Origin: Bifidobacterium mellis
Lineage (GTDB): Bacteria > Actinomycetota > Actinomycetes > Actinomycetales > Bifidobacteriaceae
Direction of reading: 5' to 3'
Length of the DNA stretch: 64,000 nucleotides
Assembly (NCBI RefSeq): GCF_000967265.1
Contig: NZ_KQ033885.1
Span: forward strand, 1,655,538-1,719,537
Shown: one piece after another, positions 7,572 through 19,270 of the stretch
Position numbering within the stretch: the stretch's first letter is position 1
Layout of the letters: each line of letters opens with the position of its first letter
Notes under the pieces: model-generated
Seen by the model: the letters and a program-made list of their open reading frames with translations, nothing else
Database searches by the model: none
What the model was told of the DNA's origin: nothing
Position numbers and translations under genes: made by a program

Positions 7572-8635
7572 TGGCGCTCCTCCTCCCCCTCGTGGGCAAG
7601 CCTGGCCAGGTAGGAGGCCATCTCCTGGCTGCTGATGACCCTGGTGGACGACACATCGTCGGCTCTCCGGTCGTCACCCTCCTGTTGGTCAGCGACCAGG
7701 TTCCGATTGCGCGGATCAATCACCACAGGCGGCCTGGGCGGGGGTCCTGGATCCCCCTGCCGCGCCTGGCCACGAGCGTGACGCAGGCGTCGGCCTGAAG
7801 CCGGGGTATGCCGATTTCCGAGACCAGGCAGAATGGCGCTGCCCAGGGCCTGGACCACACTGACCTCGGGAGTCTCTTCATCCTCTTGTTCAGATTCGGT
7901 CTGCTTGCGGCGCTTGGCCGGATCCATGGCGAAGACCGTAGCCGAAAGGACAGCCAGCAGGGCCAGCAGCCCGCCGGCAAAGTAGAAGGGCATGGCGAAG
8001 TTGGGCAGTTTGTCACGCTGCCAGAGCATCTCCAGCCCCAGGGAATGAGCGCCCTGGGGAACCGCCACCAACAGGACGGCCTGCGGATCGTCGGTCTTCA
8101 GGGACATTGACACGCTGCTGTCGGAGCAGGTGACCTGTTGCCACATATCCGAATCCTGAAAGGCCACGCCCTGATCATTTTTGACGGACTTGCCGGGACT
8201 GGTGTCCCTGCCGACGGACAGGGTCTGCCAATTATCCAGGCCGCGCACCCGCGCCACATCATGTCCAGCCGTCCAACCGGCTGCATCCTTGGCCGTGGTC
8301 AGGGCCATACAGACGGTGGGCTTCTGTGAATCCTGATCTGCTGACGCGGAAGCCCCAGCCGATGTCGCATCCACACGCATGGTCACTTTGCTGTCCACCA
8401 GGGGAAGCACACCCGGATCGGTCACTACATAGGCTGCCTTGGTGCGCGCATGTGCATCCACATGAGCCGAAGGCTTCCAGACCGTGGCGTTGAGAATACC
8501 CAGCACAATGGCCGTTACAGCCAGCAGTCCGAAGATGGGGGTGACGATGCCGCGCATGATCATGCTGTGACGCGAGGGCTTGCCAGGCCGCGTCATCTCA
8601 TCTTTTTCCTCGGGTACTTGCTCCATATCATCCAC
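7568..8635 (-). CDS. membrane protein of unknown function, coupled to lipoprotein gene
   Basis: A 355-residue protein with a short cytoplasmic N-terminus, a transmembrane helix at about 28-52, an extracellular domain of some 165 residues (two cysteines at about 104 and 191 could form a disulfide), a second helix at about 218-240, and a C-terminal cytoplasmic tail rich in charged residues, Arg and Pro (about 245-355). No known domain. First gene of a two-gene operon with the lipoprotein at 6540-7571. An in-frame ATG at codon 4 is an alternative start. It is divergent from the FKBP lipoprotein, sharing a 73-base promoter region. Confidence 0.8.
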   Translation of the reverse strand: MDDMEQVPEEKDEMTRPGKPSRHSMIMRGIVTPIFGLLAVTAIVLGILNATVWKPSAHVDAHARTKAAYVVTDPGVLPLVDSKVTMRVDATSAGASASADQDSQKPTVCMALTTAKDAAGWTAGHDVARVRGLDNWQTLSVGRDTSPGKSVKNDQGVAFQDSDMWQQVTCSDSSVSMSLKTDDPQAVLLVAVPQGAHSLGLEMLWQRDKLPNFAMPFYFAGGLLALLAVLSATVFAMDPAKRRKQTESEQEDEETPEVSVVQALGSAILPGLGNRHTPASGRRLRHARGQARQGDPGPPPRPPVVIDPRNRNLVADQQEGDDRRADDVSSTRVISSQEMASYLARLAHEGEEERQ

Positions 8636-8708
8636 ATTCTACCGTCGGCCCCCTATGAGATGGTTTCCGGCACCGGGAAATCACCCATGAGCCCTAAACT
8701 GGTCATTT

Positions 8709-9644
8709 ATGACCATCATCGCAAGGAAATCAGGCAGCAAGCGTCTACTGGGCGCCATGACCGCTCTTGCCCTATGTCTCGGACTGTCAGCCTGTAGCGG
8801 GAACTCTGACGGAGGCGGGCACTCGGGCGACACCATGCAGGGCGTATCAGCCAGCGGCAAACCTGGCAGCAAGCCCGACATCAGCTTCAAAACCCCCTTC
8901 AAGGTCGAGAACCAGACCCACCAGGTCATCCAGGAGGGCAACGGCGAGGTCATCCGCGACGGGGACCGCGTATGCACAAGGAGTCTGGCCCTGGATGCCA
9001 AGACCGGAAAGGTGATCAACTCCACCTGGGACAAGAGCAGCCCGGAGTGCTCCATCGTCATCAGCAGGAAATCCATCCCGGCCTACTATGACACCTTCAA
9101 GGGCCTCAAGGTCAACTCCACCGTGGCCGTGGGCATCGATGAGTCAGGCTCCGGCAGCAGCCAGGCGACCGACTCCTATATTATGGCCCTGACCTTCGTC
9201 TCCCGGTCCAAGAACCTGACCCGCGCCCAGGGTCAGAAGGTGACCGACCTGCCCAGCGACCTGCCCAGGATCAGCCTGGACGACAAGGGCAAGCCCTCCC
9301 TGGATCTCAACGGATACAAACCAAAGGGAGGATTGGTCGTCCAGCCCCTGATCAAGGGCGAGGGGGCCAAGGTCGGCGAGCATCAGAGCGTCAGCGCCAA
9401 CTACACCGGCTGGCTGGCCTCCGACGGCAAGCAGTTCGACTCCTCCTGGGACAGGGGTGAGGCCAGCGACTTCAGCCTGGACCAGGTGGTCAAGGGCTGG
9501 CAACAGGGTCTGGCAGGCCAGACGGTGGGATCTCAGGTTCTTTTGGTCATTCCGCCCGACTTGGGCTATGGCAGCCAACAGCAGCAGAAGATCCCGGCCA
9601 ATTCGACCCTGATCTTCGTGGTCGACATCCTGGCCGCCTACTGA
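8709..9644 (+). CDS. FKBP-type peptidyl-prolyl cis-trans isomerase, lipoprotein
   Basis: A 311-residue exported protein with lipobox LSAC (Cys29). Residues about 215-311 are a recognisable FKBP domain, with the pattern VSANYTGWL, FDSSW, GWQQGLAGQTVGSQ, IPPDLGYG and STLIFVVDIL. Residues about 60-190 look like a second, degenerate FKBP-like domain. It would speed proline isomerisation in proteins folding outside the membrane. The gene stands alone, ends at a strong hairpin, and is divergent from the two-gene membrane/lipoprotein operon. Confidence 0.92.
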   Translation: MTIIARKSGSKRLLGAMTALALCLGLSACSGNSDGGGHSGDTMQGVSASGKPGSKPDISFKTPFKVENQTHQVIQEGNGEVIRDGDRVCTRSLALDAKTGKVINSTWDKSSPECSIVISRKSIPAYYDTFKGLKVNSTVAVGIDESGSGSSQATDSYIMALTFVSRSKNLTRAQGQKVTDLPSDLPRISLDDKGKPSLDLNGYKPKGGLVVQPLIKGEGAKVGEHQSVSANYTGWLASDGKQFDSSWDRGEASDFSLDQVVKGWQQGLAGQTVGSQVLLVIPPDLGYGSQQQQKIPANSTLIFVVDILAAY

Positions 9645-9679
9645 CCAGCCGATCCACCAACTCAGACAGATCAGACAAG

Positions 9680-9727
9680 CAGGGGCCCGTACCCATCCAG
9701 TCGCATTCGGATGGGTTCGGGCCCCTG
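9680..9727. terminator. bidirectional terminator hairpin
   Basis: A long, nearly perfect stem (CAGGGGCCCG.ACCCATCC paired with GGATGGGT.CGGGCCCCTG) with a short loop lies between the convergent FKBP gene and the ABC-transporter binding protein gene, and would stop transcription from both sides. Confidence 0.85.
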
Positions 9728-9747
9728 TCATAAACCAGATGGTCGGG

Positions 9748-10659
9748 TCAGTCCTTGCCACCCTCGACCACGATCTCATCGGGGTTGGCTGCGCTGCCGT
9801 AGACCGGTTCCAGGGTCTTGCGGTAGTCCTCATGGAAGAACTGCTCCTGGCCCAGCTTGACCAGCTCCTTGTTGATGTAGTCCAACAGGGGCTTGTTCCC
9901 CTTGCGCACGGCCGGAGCGATGACCGCCTCGTCCCCGAGCTTGGTGATGCCCACCGAGAAGCCCTTGTTGGCCTTGGCCCAGGCCAGCACCTCGGTGTTG
10001 TCGGTGCTCATGGCGTCGCCACGGTGGTCCAGCAAGGCGTTGTAGGCATCGGCGTACTGGTCATACTTCTGTAGCTTGACTTCCGGGTAGTGCTGTTCGA
10101 AGTAGGGCTCGGCCGTGGTCCCCTTGGCGATGATCAGGGTCTTGCCGTTCAGCTCCTTGACATCTTTGATCGGCGCCGAATCCGGGGAAACCACGCCCAG
10201 GAAGACCTTCATATAAGGCTTGGCGAAGTCCACCTTGCGAGCGCGATCATCGGTGACGGTGAAGTTGGCCAGGACCACGTCCACCTTGTTGCTGGACAGC
10301 ACGTCCACCCGGGCGGCCGGGTCCACCGAGGTGTATTCGGGCTTGACGCCCAGATCCTTGGCCAGGCGCTCGGCCAGGACCACGTCGTAGCCTTGGTTCT
10401 TGCCGTCCTTGTCCACGTAGCCGAAGGGGGCCTTGTCGGTGAAGACCGCCACCTTGAGCTTCCCGGACTTGGTGATCTGCTCCGGGGTGCGTGCAGACCC
10501 GGATGCCGCCGAGGAGCCGGAGTTGCTCCCCGAGCCGCTTCCAGCCTCACTGGGGGTGGCCGCCGAAGGGCCGCAGGCCGCCATGGAAGCCATCATTGCG
10601 ATCGTCGCCCCCGTGGCCAGCGCCGCCCGTATCAATCGGTTCATTACCCTTGCGGTCAT
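9748..10659 (-). CDS. polar amino-acid ABC transporter, substrate-binding lipoprotein
   Basis: A 303-residue family 3 solute-binding protein. The start at 10659 is supported by a GAGGGATC site directly upstream and by the signal peptide it gives: lipobox ending at Cys29 (MAAC), then a Gly/Ser linker. The mature part has SGKLKVAVFTDKAPFGY, QGYDVVLAERLAKDLG and the VDVVLANFTVTDDRARKVDF signature of amino-acid binding proteins. The detailed pattern recalls cysteine/cystine and CjaA-type proteins, but substrate is not settled. It is the last gene of a four-gene importer operon (two permeases, ATPase, binding protein). Confidence 0.92.
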   Translation of the reverse strand: MTARVMNRLIRAALATGATIAMMASMAACGPSAATPSEAGSGSGSNSGSSAASGSARTPEQITKSGKLKVAVFTDKAPFGYVDKDGKNQGYDVVLAERLAKDLGVKPEYTSVDPAARVDVLSSNKVDVVLANFTVTDDRARKVDFAKPYMKVFLGVVSPDSAPIKDVKELNGKTLIIAKGTTAEPYFEQHYPEVKLQKYDQYADAYNALLDHRGDAMSTDNTEVLAWAKANKGFSVGITKLGDEAVIAPAVRKGNKPLLDYINKELVKLGQEQFFHEDYRKTLEPVYGSAANPDEIVVEGGKD

Positions 10660-10742
10660 GATCCCTCTTTTCCTATTCTCTTTCCTTTGGCCGCCCCTGG
10701 GGACGGTTCCGGCGAATGCCGCCGGACGAATATGCGGAGTCC

Positions 10743-11618
10743 TCATCGGGACTCCTGATCCTGGTCCTGATCCCGCCTGCGCTCGTAGGTGAAGGTGGAC
10801 AGGAAGCGTTGCGCCCGGTCAGTGGCCGGGTGGGTGAAGAAGGCCTCCGGGTCGTCGGACTGCTCGACCAGGGTGCCTCCATCCAGAAGGACGATGTGGT
10901 CGGCGATGCCCCTGGCGAAGGCCATCTCGTGGGTGACGATCATCATGGTCAGCCCCTGGTCGGCCAGCTCCAGAATGACCTGGAGGACCTCGCGGACCAT
11001 CTCAGGATCCAGAGCTGCGGTCACCTCGTCGAAGAGCATGATTTCGGGATGGAGGATGAGCGCCCGGCAGATGGCCACCCTTTGCCGCTGGCCGCCTGAG
11101 AGCTGGCTGGGCCAGGCATCCCGGCGGTCGGCCAGACCCACCCGGTCCAGTAGCTCCAGAGCCTCCTGCCGTGCCTGGTCCCGCTTGCGCTTCTGGACCA
11201 GGACGGGCGCCAGGGTCACGTTGTCCAGCACCGTCCTGTTGGGGAAGAGGTCGTAGCTCTGGAAGACCATGCCGATCCTGGTGCGCAGGTCGGAGCTGCG
11301 GCTGCCCGACATCAGGCCGCCAGGACCTCCGCCGTGCTTACCCAGGGGATGACCGGTCTCCACCACTTGACCGTCCAGAAGAATCCTGCCACCCTGTATG
11401 GGCTCCAGCCCGGCTATGGTCCGCAGCAGGGTGGATTTGCCTGAGCCCGAAGGACCCAGGACCACAAAGACCTTGCCCTTGGGCACCTGGAAGGAGATGT
11501 CGTTGAGTACAGGGCTCTGAGCCTGCGGATACTGCTTGACCAGATGCTCGACGGTCAGCACCGCCCGCTCCTCCTGTTCGTCCTGTGGCTGGTTCGCCGT
11601 CGTCTGCCCCTCAGTCAT
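10743..11618 (-). CDS. polar amino-acid ABC transporter, ATP-binding protein
   Basis: A 291-residue ABC ATPase. It has Walker A GPSGSGKST (about 55-63), a Q-loop in GMVFQSYDLF, the signature LSGGQRQRVA, Walker B IMLFDEVTAALD and the switch His in VTHEMAFA, all intact. It is of the GlnQ/HisP type that powers uptake of polar amino acids. About 20 extra residues between Walker A and the Q-loop (GKHGGGPGG...) are unusual for the family. The start overlaps the upstream permease gene by 8 bases, showing translational coupling. Confidence 0.93.
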   Translation of the reverse strand: MTEGQTTANQPQDEQEERAVLTVEHLVKQYPQAQSPVLNDISFQVPKGKVFVVLGPSGSGKSTLLRTIAGLEPIQGGRILLDGQVVETGHPLGKHGGGPGGLMSGSRSSDLRTRIGMVFQSYDLFPNRTVLDNVTLAPVLVQKRKRDQARQEALELLDRVGLADRRDAWPSQLSGGQRQRVAICRALILHPEIMLFDEVTAALDPEMVREVLQVILELADQGLTMMIVTHEMAFARGIADHIVLLDGGTLVEQSDDPEAFFTHPATDRAQRFLSTFTYERRRDQDQDQESR

Positions 11619-12285
11619 GGGCCCACCTCTTTTCCAGATGCCGGGCCACCAGGGACAGGGGCCAGCAGATGAAGAAATACATGAAGAAGATCACCCCGTA
11701 GATCCACAGGGTCGCCTGGGGATAGGCGAAACGGTTGGCATCGATGATCTGCTGACCCACCTTGATGACCTCGATGACTCCCAGCAGTGCGGCAAGGGAG
11801 GTGGTCTTGACGATCCTGGTGGCCAGGTTGACACTGGCCGGCAGCAGTCGGCGCAGGGCCTGCGGAAGGATGATCCTGGAGAAGGTCTGCCAGGACCCCA
11901 GTCCCAGCACATAGGCCGACTCCACCTGGGTACGGGGAATGGACTCCAGGGCCCCGCGGACCAGGTCGCCCAGCTCGGCCCCGCCCCAGAGCACGAAGAC
12001 CAGCAGGCAGGCGCCGGTGGCATCCAGATTCAGGTTCCATGCCCTGGACAGCCCGTAGAAGGCGATGAAGAGCAGCGCCAGCTGGGGCATGATACGAATG
12101 AAGTCCAGATAGATCCTCATCAGGAAGCGAACCAGACGGTTGCGCAGTGTCATCAGCCATCCGACCACCAAGCCCAAGGGCAGGGAGAGCAGGACCGAAA
12201 CGCCGGCTATCCAGACGGTCACCCAGAGCCCCTGGAAGAGCCTGGGCATGACCCCTGGCTGGAAGAGCACCTCAACGCCGTGCAT
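11611..12285 (-). CDS. polar amino-acid ABC transporter, permease
   Basis: A 224-residue inner-membrane permease of the HisM/GlnP family, with about five transmembrane helices and the EAA-loop region (ELGDLVRGALESIPRTQVESA...LGLG) that docks on the ATPase. The ATG at 12285 is chosen because GGAGG lies about 8 bases upstream, inside the end of the preceding permease gene; the two overlap by 14 bases. It forms a heterodimer with the 12272-12925 product. Confidence 0.92.
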   Translation of the reverse strand: MHGVEVLFQPGVMPRLFQGLWVTVWIAGVSVLLSLPLGLVVGWLMTLRNRLVRFLMRIYLDFIRIMPQLALLFIAFYGLSRAWNLNLDATGACLLVFVLWGGAELGDLVRGALESIPRTQVESAYVLGLGSWQTFSRIILPQALRRLLPASVNLATRIVKTTSLAALLGVIEVIKVGQQIIDANRFAYPQATLWIYGVIFFMYFFICWPLSLVARHLEKRWAHD

Positions 12286-12925
12286 AGTCGAACCTCCGCT
12301 CAAGAACGGTTCCGATGACGGAGATGGGCAGCAGGATTATCAGATAGGTGACGATGAGCAGGGTCAGGGACTCGTAGGTGTCATAGGAGGTGCCCATCAG
12401 GTCCTTGGTGACATACATGACGTCGGCCAGAGCGATGGCCGAGACCACCGAAGACTCCTTGATCAGGAAGATGATGTTGGCCACCACGCCCGGTATGGCA
12501 CTGCTCAGGGCCTGGGGCAGCACGATTCTGGACAGGGCCTGGGCTGGCGTGAATCCCAGGACGCGGGCTGACTCGGTCTGCACCCGAGGCACCGCCTCCA
12601 GTCCACCACGCATGGCCTCGGCCATGTAGGAGCCGCCCAGGAAGGCCAACCCGACGATGGCACAGGTCTGGGCGCTCCAATTGACCCCAAGCTTGGGCAG
12701 CCCGAAATACAGAAAGTAGAGCTGAACCAGGAGCGGGGTGTTTCTCGACAGCTCGATGTATACCCTGGCCACCTGCGAGAGCAGAGGGATCCTGAAGACC
12801 TCCAGCCCGGCGCAGACCAGCCCGATCAGCATGGAAAACACCACGCCAAAGAAGGAGATGAAGACCGTGACATAGGCCGCGTTGACGAAGAAGTGCAGAT
12901 TCTGCGCCATAAAGGTCCAATTCAT
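12272..12925 (-). CDS. polar amino-acid ABC transporter, permease
   Basis: A 217-residue permease paralogous to its downstream neighbour, with the same five-helix plan and EAA-loop (GSYMAEAMRGGLEAVPRVQTESARVLG). First gene of the importer operon. The leader is unusually C-rich on the plus strand (G-rich on the mRNA), with GGGGGTGGGGG in place of a normal ribosome binding site. Confidence 0.92.
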   Translation of the reverse strand: MNWTFMAQNLHFFVNAAYVTVFISFFGVVFSMLIGLVCAGLEVFRIPLLSQVARVYIELSRNTPLLVQLYFLYFGLPKLGVNWSAQTCAIVGLAFLGGSYMAEAMRGGLEAVPRVQTESARVLGFTPAQALSRIVLPQALSSAIPGVVANIIFLIKESSVVSAIALADVMYVTKDLMGTSYDTYESLTLLIVTYLIILLPISVIGTVLERRFDYARR

Positions 12926-13405
12926 GCCCCCACCCCCCTACTTGCTTGAGTCCTGTTCATCGTCTCCTCTTCACTGCTTCTCGCCCGCTTCCTGCCGCCT
13001 GCGGCATATAGTGGACCATCCTAGGGAACGCGAGCCGGTTTCCTCTGCTTTTGGATATACGAATACCGGATACCGCGTTATCATCCGCTCTCACAGCAAC
13101 TTCGACGGCGATTCGTATTCATGCCGCAAGCAAAGAGCACCAATGAGATGACCACTGGTCGGCAAAGGCCAACCGACACCTGCAGATCATGCCTTCTGAA
13201 ACTGTCGGATACACTCCAAAACCACAGATGGCCTCTCTGTCATTGCAACACCTATCAAGTAGGCAGTGCCCAATCAAACAAGTCCAGCTGATTAAGCACT
13301 TGCAGAACAAAAATCAGCCAATTACTTACCTACCGACCATCTACTAACCAAGTAGGCGCACAACGCGATTTGCACTAACCCGACTGCTGGCCAGGCTATG
13401 AAAAA
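12926..13405. other. non-coding region upstream of the amino-acid importer
   Basis: No gene seen. It must hold the importer promoter (minus strand). A TATATG-like box on the minus strand lies near 13007-13012 but has no good partner at -35. I see no riboswitch fold that I can name. The right edge is the nrdH terminator. Confidence 0.5.
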
Positions 13406-13434
13406 AGCCCGGTCCACATATTCGTGAACCGGGC
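13401..13434 (-). terminator. rho-independent terminator of nrdH
   Basis: Stem AGCCCGGT.CAC/GTG.ACCGGGCT with a 5-base loop at 13406-13434, followed on the minus strand by six Ts (13406-13401). It begins 15 bases after the nrdH stop codon. Confidence 0.9.
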
Positions 13435-13448
13435 TCCGAGTGCTTTGA

Positions 13449-13691
13449 TCAGGCAAAGACCTTGGCGCTCTGTGCTACCTTCCTGATCAAATCGGGGCGA
13501 TACCCGCTCCACGTCTCCTGGTCAGTGACTACGATAGGGGTCTGCTTGAACCCCTGGGCGATAAACTGGTCGATCAAGGTCTGATCCTCGGTCAAATCCA
13601 CCTGCTCGAACTCCAGCCCCTGCTTGGTCAACTGACGCTTGGTGGCATCACACTGGGGACAGTGCGCCTTGGTGTAGACCGTGATGGACAT
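13449..13691 (-). CDS. nrdH: NrdH-redoxin (glutaredoxin-like electron donor)
   Basis: An 80-residue glutaredoxin-fold protein with redox motif CPQC (11-14) and the NrdH-specific WSGYRP motif (61-66). NrdH is reduced by thioredoxin reductase and supplies electrons to class Ib ribonucleotide reductase. Here it stands alone with its own terminator; nrdI, nrdE and nrdF are not next to it. A GGGAG site precedes the ATG. Confidence 0.93.
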   Translation of the reverse strand: MSITVYTKAHCPQCDATKRQLTKQGLEFEQVDLTEDQTLIDQFIAQGFKQTPIVVTDQETWSGYRPDLIRKVAQSAKVFA

Positions 13692-13927
13692 GACCGCCTC
13701 TCCCTTACATGTAGCCGTTATGTTCCAAGCCCTATAGCCCTCTGCTTGGAACCTGTCGTTTGCACTCTACACAATCCCAGACGCAAGCACAATACCACCT
13801 GTAGTGGCGTGTCAGGCCATAAACCCCAATATCTAGTAGCTTTTCGGGTCTTATAGAGCCAAATGAGAATCTATGTGAGCTGCCTGACATATTGACTATG
13901 TAAGTCCATGCAAGACTGAAAACCGTC

Positions 13928-14731
13928 TCAAAAGAGGGTCAGTTCATCGCTATCAGCGCCCTTCATGGCCTCGTAATCCAGGATCAGGCACTCGAATCCC
14001 CTGTCCTCGGCAAGAACCCTGGCCTGGGGTGTAATGGTCTGGGCCGCGAAGATCCCACGAACAGGGGCCAGCAGGGGGTCGCGATTGAGCAGGCGGCAAT
14101 AGCGGGTCAGCTGTTCCACCCCGTCGATGCCCCCATGCCGCTTGATCTCGATGGCCACATGCCGTCCCTGGCCATCCACGGCCATGATGTCCACCGGGCC
14201 GATGGGTGTGGGATACTCCCGGCGCACCAGGGTGGCCCCCGGACCGATCCGGTCGATCTGTTCAGCCAGATAGCGCTGCAGATGCGCCTCCACACCGTCC
14301 TTGACCAATCCCGGATCCGTGCCAAGGTCATAGCTGTCGTCGGCATAGACCTGGTAGAGCCTGATGGTGAGTACATCGCTGGATTTGACGGCCGAGACAC
14401 GCAGAACCTTACGGACAGGCCGAGCCTGGTCCTGATCCTGCTCCTGGGCGATCAGCGCATCGGGCGCGGCGGCTTCGACTACCTCATCCGGCCCGGTCCC
14501 GTCCGCGGGATCAGCCTTGGCATCTGCGTCGTCCCTGCTCGCCTCCTCGGGTTCGATCTCCCTGATGGTACAGGGGGCGCACATCCAGTTCAGGGGCTTG
14601 TAGGAGCCCAACTCCGAAAAGATCAGACAGCTCATGTCGGCCTTGATCAGCAGAACGCGCCTGGCCGGCGGCAGGCTGGCATTGAGACGCCCGGAGTATT
14701 CGGCGGAGCAGTCGGCAACAATGATTCGCAC
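13928..14731 (-). CDS. nucS: endonuclease NucS (EndoMS), mismatch-specific
   Basis: A 267-residue protein of the NucS/EndoMS family, which cleaves both strands at mismatches and replaces MutS/MutL repair in many actinobacteria. The GTG start at 14731 gives VRIIVADCSAEYSGRL, matching the conserved NucS beginning; the longer frame to 14842 would run through the ATP synthase terminator. The N-terminal domain has YKPLNWM; an acidic, low-complexity linker (about 65-110) is longer than usual; the C-terminal nuclease domain has GPVDIMAVD and AIEIKRHG with the D/E-x-K catalytic residues. It lies just downstream of the atp operon, as in other actinobacteria. Confidence 0.93.
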   Translation of the reverse strand: MRIIVADCSAEYSGRLNASLPPARRVLLIKADMSCLIFSELGSYKPLNWMCAPCTIREIEPEEASRDDADAKADPADGTGPDEVVEAAAPDALIAQEQDQDQARPVRKVLRVSAVKSSDVLTIRLYQVYADDSYDLGTDPGLVKDGVEAHLQRYLAEQIDRIGPGATLVRREYPTPIGPVDIMAVDGQGRHVAIEIKRHGGIDGVEQLTRYCRLLNRDPLLAPVRGIFAAQTITPQARVLAEDRGFECLILDYEAMKGADSDELTLF

Positions 14732-14763
14732 AGGTGCCAATATATCAGTCGTTGTTCCAGGCG

Positions 14764-14802
14764 AAAAAGAAAAACCCGGCCGATGCAAGTGCACCAGCCG
14801 GG
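14764..14802 (-). terminator. rho-independent terminator of the ATP synthase operon
   Basis: Stem CCCGGC/GCCGGG (14775-14780 with 14797-14802, plus inner pairing) followed on the minus strand by a T-rich tract (TTTTTCTTTTT). It lies 17 bases after the atpC stop codon and before the nucS start. Confidence 0.88.
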
Positions 14803-14819
14803 CAGAAGAGGAAAGGAAG

Positions 14820-15116
14820 TCAGGACTGCTGTCCCTGATCAACGTCCTCCAGGTAGTGGTCCACGGCCACAGTCAGCTTGTTGCTGTCGAAGGAGGCGAA
14901 TCCGCTGTCCACATGGAAGGACTGACGACTGCCATCGGTGGCCTGAACCCGGATGTTGCCCTCCTGCAGCAGGGCCAGCACCGGCTCGTGGTCGGGCATG
15001 ATGCCCATGGACCCCTTGGTGCCGGGCACGGTGACCGACCGCGCCTGACCCGACCAGATGGGCCTGTCCGCCGAGACGATGTTGACCTGCATGGAAGCCT
15101 TGCCTGTGTCCGCCAT
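14820..15116 (-). CDS. atpC: F1Fo ATP synthase epsilon subunit
   Basis: A 98-residue epsilon subunit, last gene of the operon. The ATG at 15116 is two bases after the atpD stop and gives the usual start. The sequence covers the N-terminal beta-sandwich (SVTVPGTKGSMGIMPDHEP is the conserved core) but stops where the two C-terminal helices of the approximately 135-residue E. coli protein would begin, so the helical inhibitory domain is missing. Confidence 0.94.
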   Translation of the reverse strand: MADTGKASMQVNIVSADRPIWSGQARSVTVPGTKGSMGIMPDHEPVLALLQEGNIRVQATDGSRQSFHVDSGFASFDSNKLTVAVDHYLEDVDQGQQS

Positions 15117-15118
15117 GA

Positions 15119-17562
<2,444 letters not shown>

Positions 17563-17565
17563 GGT

Positions 17566-19224
17566 CTACCGCTTCCCGGCCTTGCTGCCGCTCTTGCCGT
17601 CGGCCACCAGCTTCTCCTGCTGGACGGCCACAGGCTGCTCCTGGTCCTGATCGGCCTTGTGGCCATCCAGGGTCTGGCCCTTGTGGGTCACGAAGGTCTT
17701 GGCGAACTTGTCCACGGCCTTATCCAGGGCCTTTTCGGTGTCGTCGGTGAAGTCCTCCGTGTCGCGGATGGTTTTGAGGATGTCGGTGTTGTGGTCCAGG
17801 TAGTCCAGGAGCCCGGACTCGAAGGGCAGCACGTCCTCCAGGTCCAAATCATCCAGCTTGCCGTGGGTACCCACCCAGACGGAGACAACCTGCTTCTCCA
17901 TGGAGTAGGGGGTGAACTGAGGCTGCTTGAGCAGCTCGGTCAGCCTGGCACCGCGGGTCAGCTGGGCCTTGGAGGCCGCATCCAGATCCGAGGCGAACAT
18001 GGCGAAGGACTGCAGGGAGCGGTACTGGGCCAGGGAGATCTTCAGGGTCGAGGAGACCTTCTTCAGGGCCTTGGTCTGTGCGGCGCCGCCCACACGGGAG
18101 ACGGAGATGCCCACGTCCACGGCGGGACGCTGGTTGGAATTGAACAGATCGGACTGCAGGAAGATCTGGCCATCGGTGATGGAGATCACGTTGGTCGGAA
18201 TGTAGGCCGAGACGTCGTTGGCCTTGGTCTCGATGATGGGCAGACCGGTCATGGATCCGCCGCCCAGGTCATCGGAGAGCTTCGCGCAGCGCTCCAGCAG
18301 ACGCGAATGCAGGTAGAAGACATCGCCAGGATAAGCCTCGCGCCCCGGCGGACGACGCAGCAGCAGGGAGATGGACCGGTAGGCCTCAGCCTGCTTGCTC
18401 AGGTCGTCGAAGACGATCAGGACGTGCTTGCCGCCATACATCCAGTGCTGGCCGATGGCCGAACCGGTGTAGGGGGCTATGTACTTGAAGCCCGCGGAGT
18501 CGGAAGCCGGGGAGGCCACGATGGTGGTGTACTCCATGGCGCCGGCCTCTTCCAGGGAGGAGCGGACCGAGGCGATGGTGGTGCCCTTCTGACCGATGGC
18601 CACGTAGATGCACCGCACCTGTTTCTTGGGGTCTCCGGACTCCCAGTTGCGTTTCTGGTTGATGATGGTGTCGATGGCGATGGCCGTCTTGCCGGTCTGC
18701 CGGTCGCCGATGATCAGCTGGCGCTGACCGCGGCCGATGGGTGTCATGGCGTCGATGGCCTTGATGCCGGTGGCCAGGGGCTCGTCGACGGGATGCCGGT
18801 GCATGACGTCGGGGGCCTGAGCCTCCAGGATTCTGCGGCCCTCGCTCTTGATTTCGCCCAGGCCGTCGATGGGCTCGCCCAGGGGGTTGACCGTACGCCC
18901 CAGATAGCCGTCGCCGACGGGCACCGAAAGCACCTCACCGGTCCTGTGGACTTCCTGGCCCTCTTCGACACCTGCGAAGTCGCCCAGGATGACCACGCCG
19001 ATCTCTCGGGCGTCCAGGTTGAAAGCCAGACCCAGCGTGCCGTCCTCGAAGGTCAGCAGCTCGTTGGCCATGCAACCAGGCAGTCCCTCCACATGCGCAA
19101 TGCCGTCACCGGCCGTACGGACGTAGCCCACCTCCTGGGTGGGGGTGTCCGTCGGCTTGTAGGACTCGACGAATTGGTCGAGCGCCTTGCGCACCACGGC
19201 GGGATCAATGGTCATTTCTGCCAT
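17566..19224 (-). CDS. atpA: F1Fo ATP synthase alpha subunit
   Basis: A 552-residue non-catalytic nucleotide-binding subunit with P-loop GDRQTGKT (about 174-181) and the alpha-type [20 protein letters not shown] signature region. The ATG at 19224 is favoured by AAGGAG five bases upstream over the GTG at 19230. The C-terminal 40 residues form a charged, Gln/Lys-rich tail beyond the normal end. Confidence 0.97.
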   Translation of the reverse strand: MAEMTIDPAVVRKALDQFVESYKPTDTPTQEVGYVRTAGDGIAHVEGLPGCMANELLTFEDGTLGLAFNLDAREIGVVILGDFAGVEEGQEVHRTGEVLSVPVGDGYLGRTVNPLGEPIDGLGEIKSEGRRILEAQAPDVMHRHPVDEPLATGIKAIDAMTPIGRGQRQLIIGDRQTGKTAIAIDTIINQKRNWESGDPKKQVRCIYVAIGQKGTTIASVRSSLEEAGAMEYTTIVASPASDSAGFKYIAPYTGSAIGQHWMYGGKHVLIVFDDLSKQAEAYRSISLLLRRPPGREAYPGDVFYLHSRLLERCAKLSDDLGGGSMTGLPIIETKANDVSAYIPTNVISITDGQIFLQSDLFNSNQRPAVDVGISVSRVGGAAQTKALKKVSSTLKISLAQYRSLQSFAMFASDLDAASKAQLTRGARLTELLKQPQFTPYSMEKQVVSVWVGTHGKLDDLDLEDVLPFESGLLDYLDHNTDILKTIRDTEDFTDDTEKALDKAVDKFAKTFVTHKGQTLDGHKADQDQEQPVAVQQEKLVADGKSGSKAGKR

Positions 19225-19270
19225 GATCACTCCTTATTTCTGTTCTTGTTCAAGTCTGTTGGTCCCCTGC

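Noticed and set aside
13692-13927. NrdR boxes upstream of nrdH
   Set aside because: Two CACAAT copies lie at 13770-13775 and 13788-13793, but the rest of the NrdR palindrome and the usual spacing are missing.
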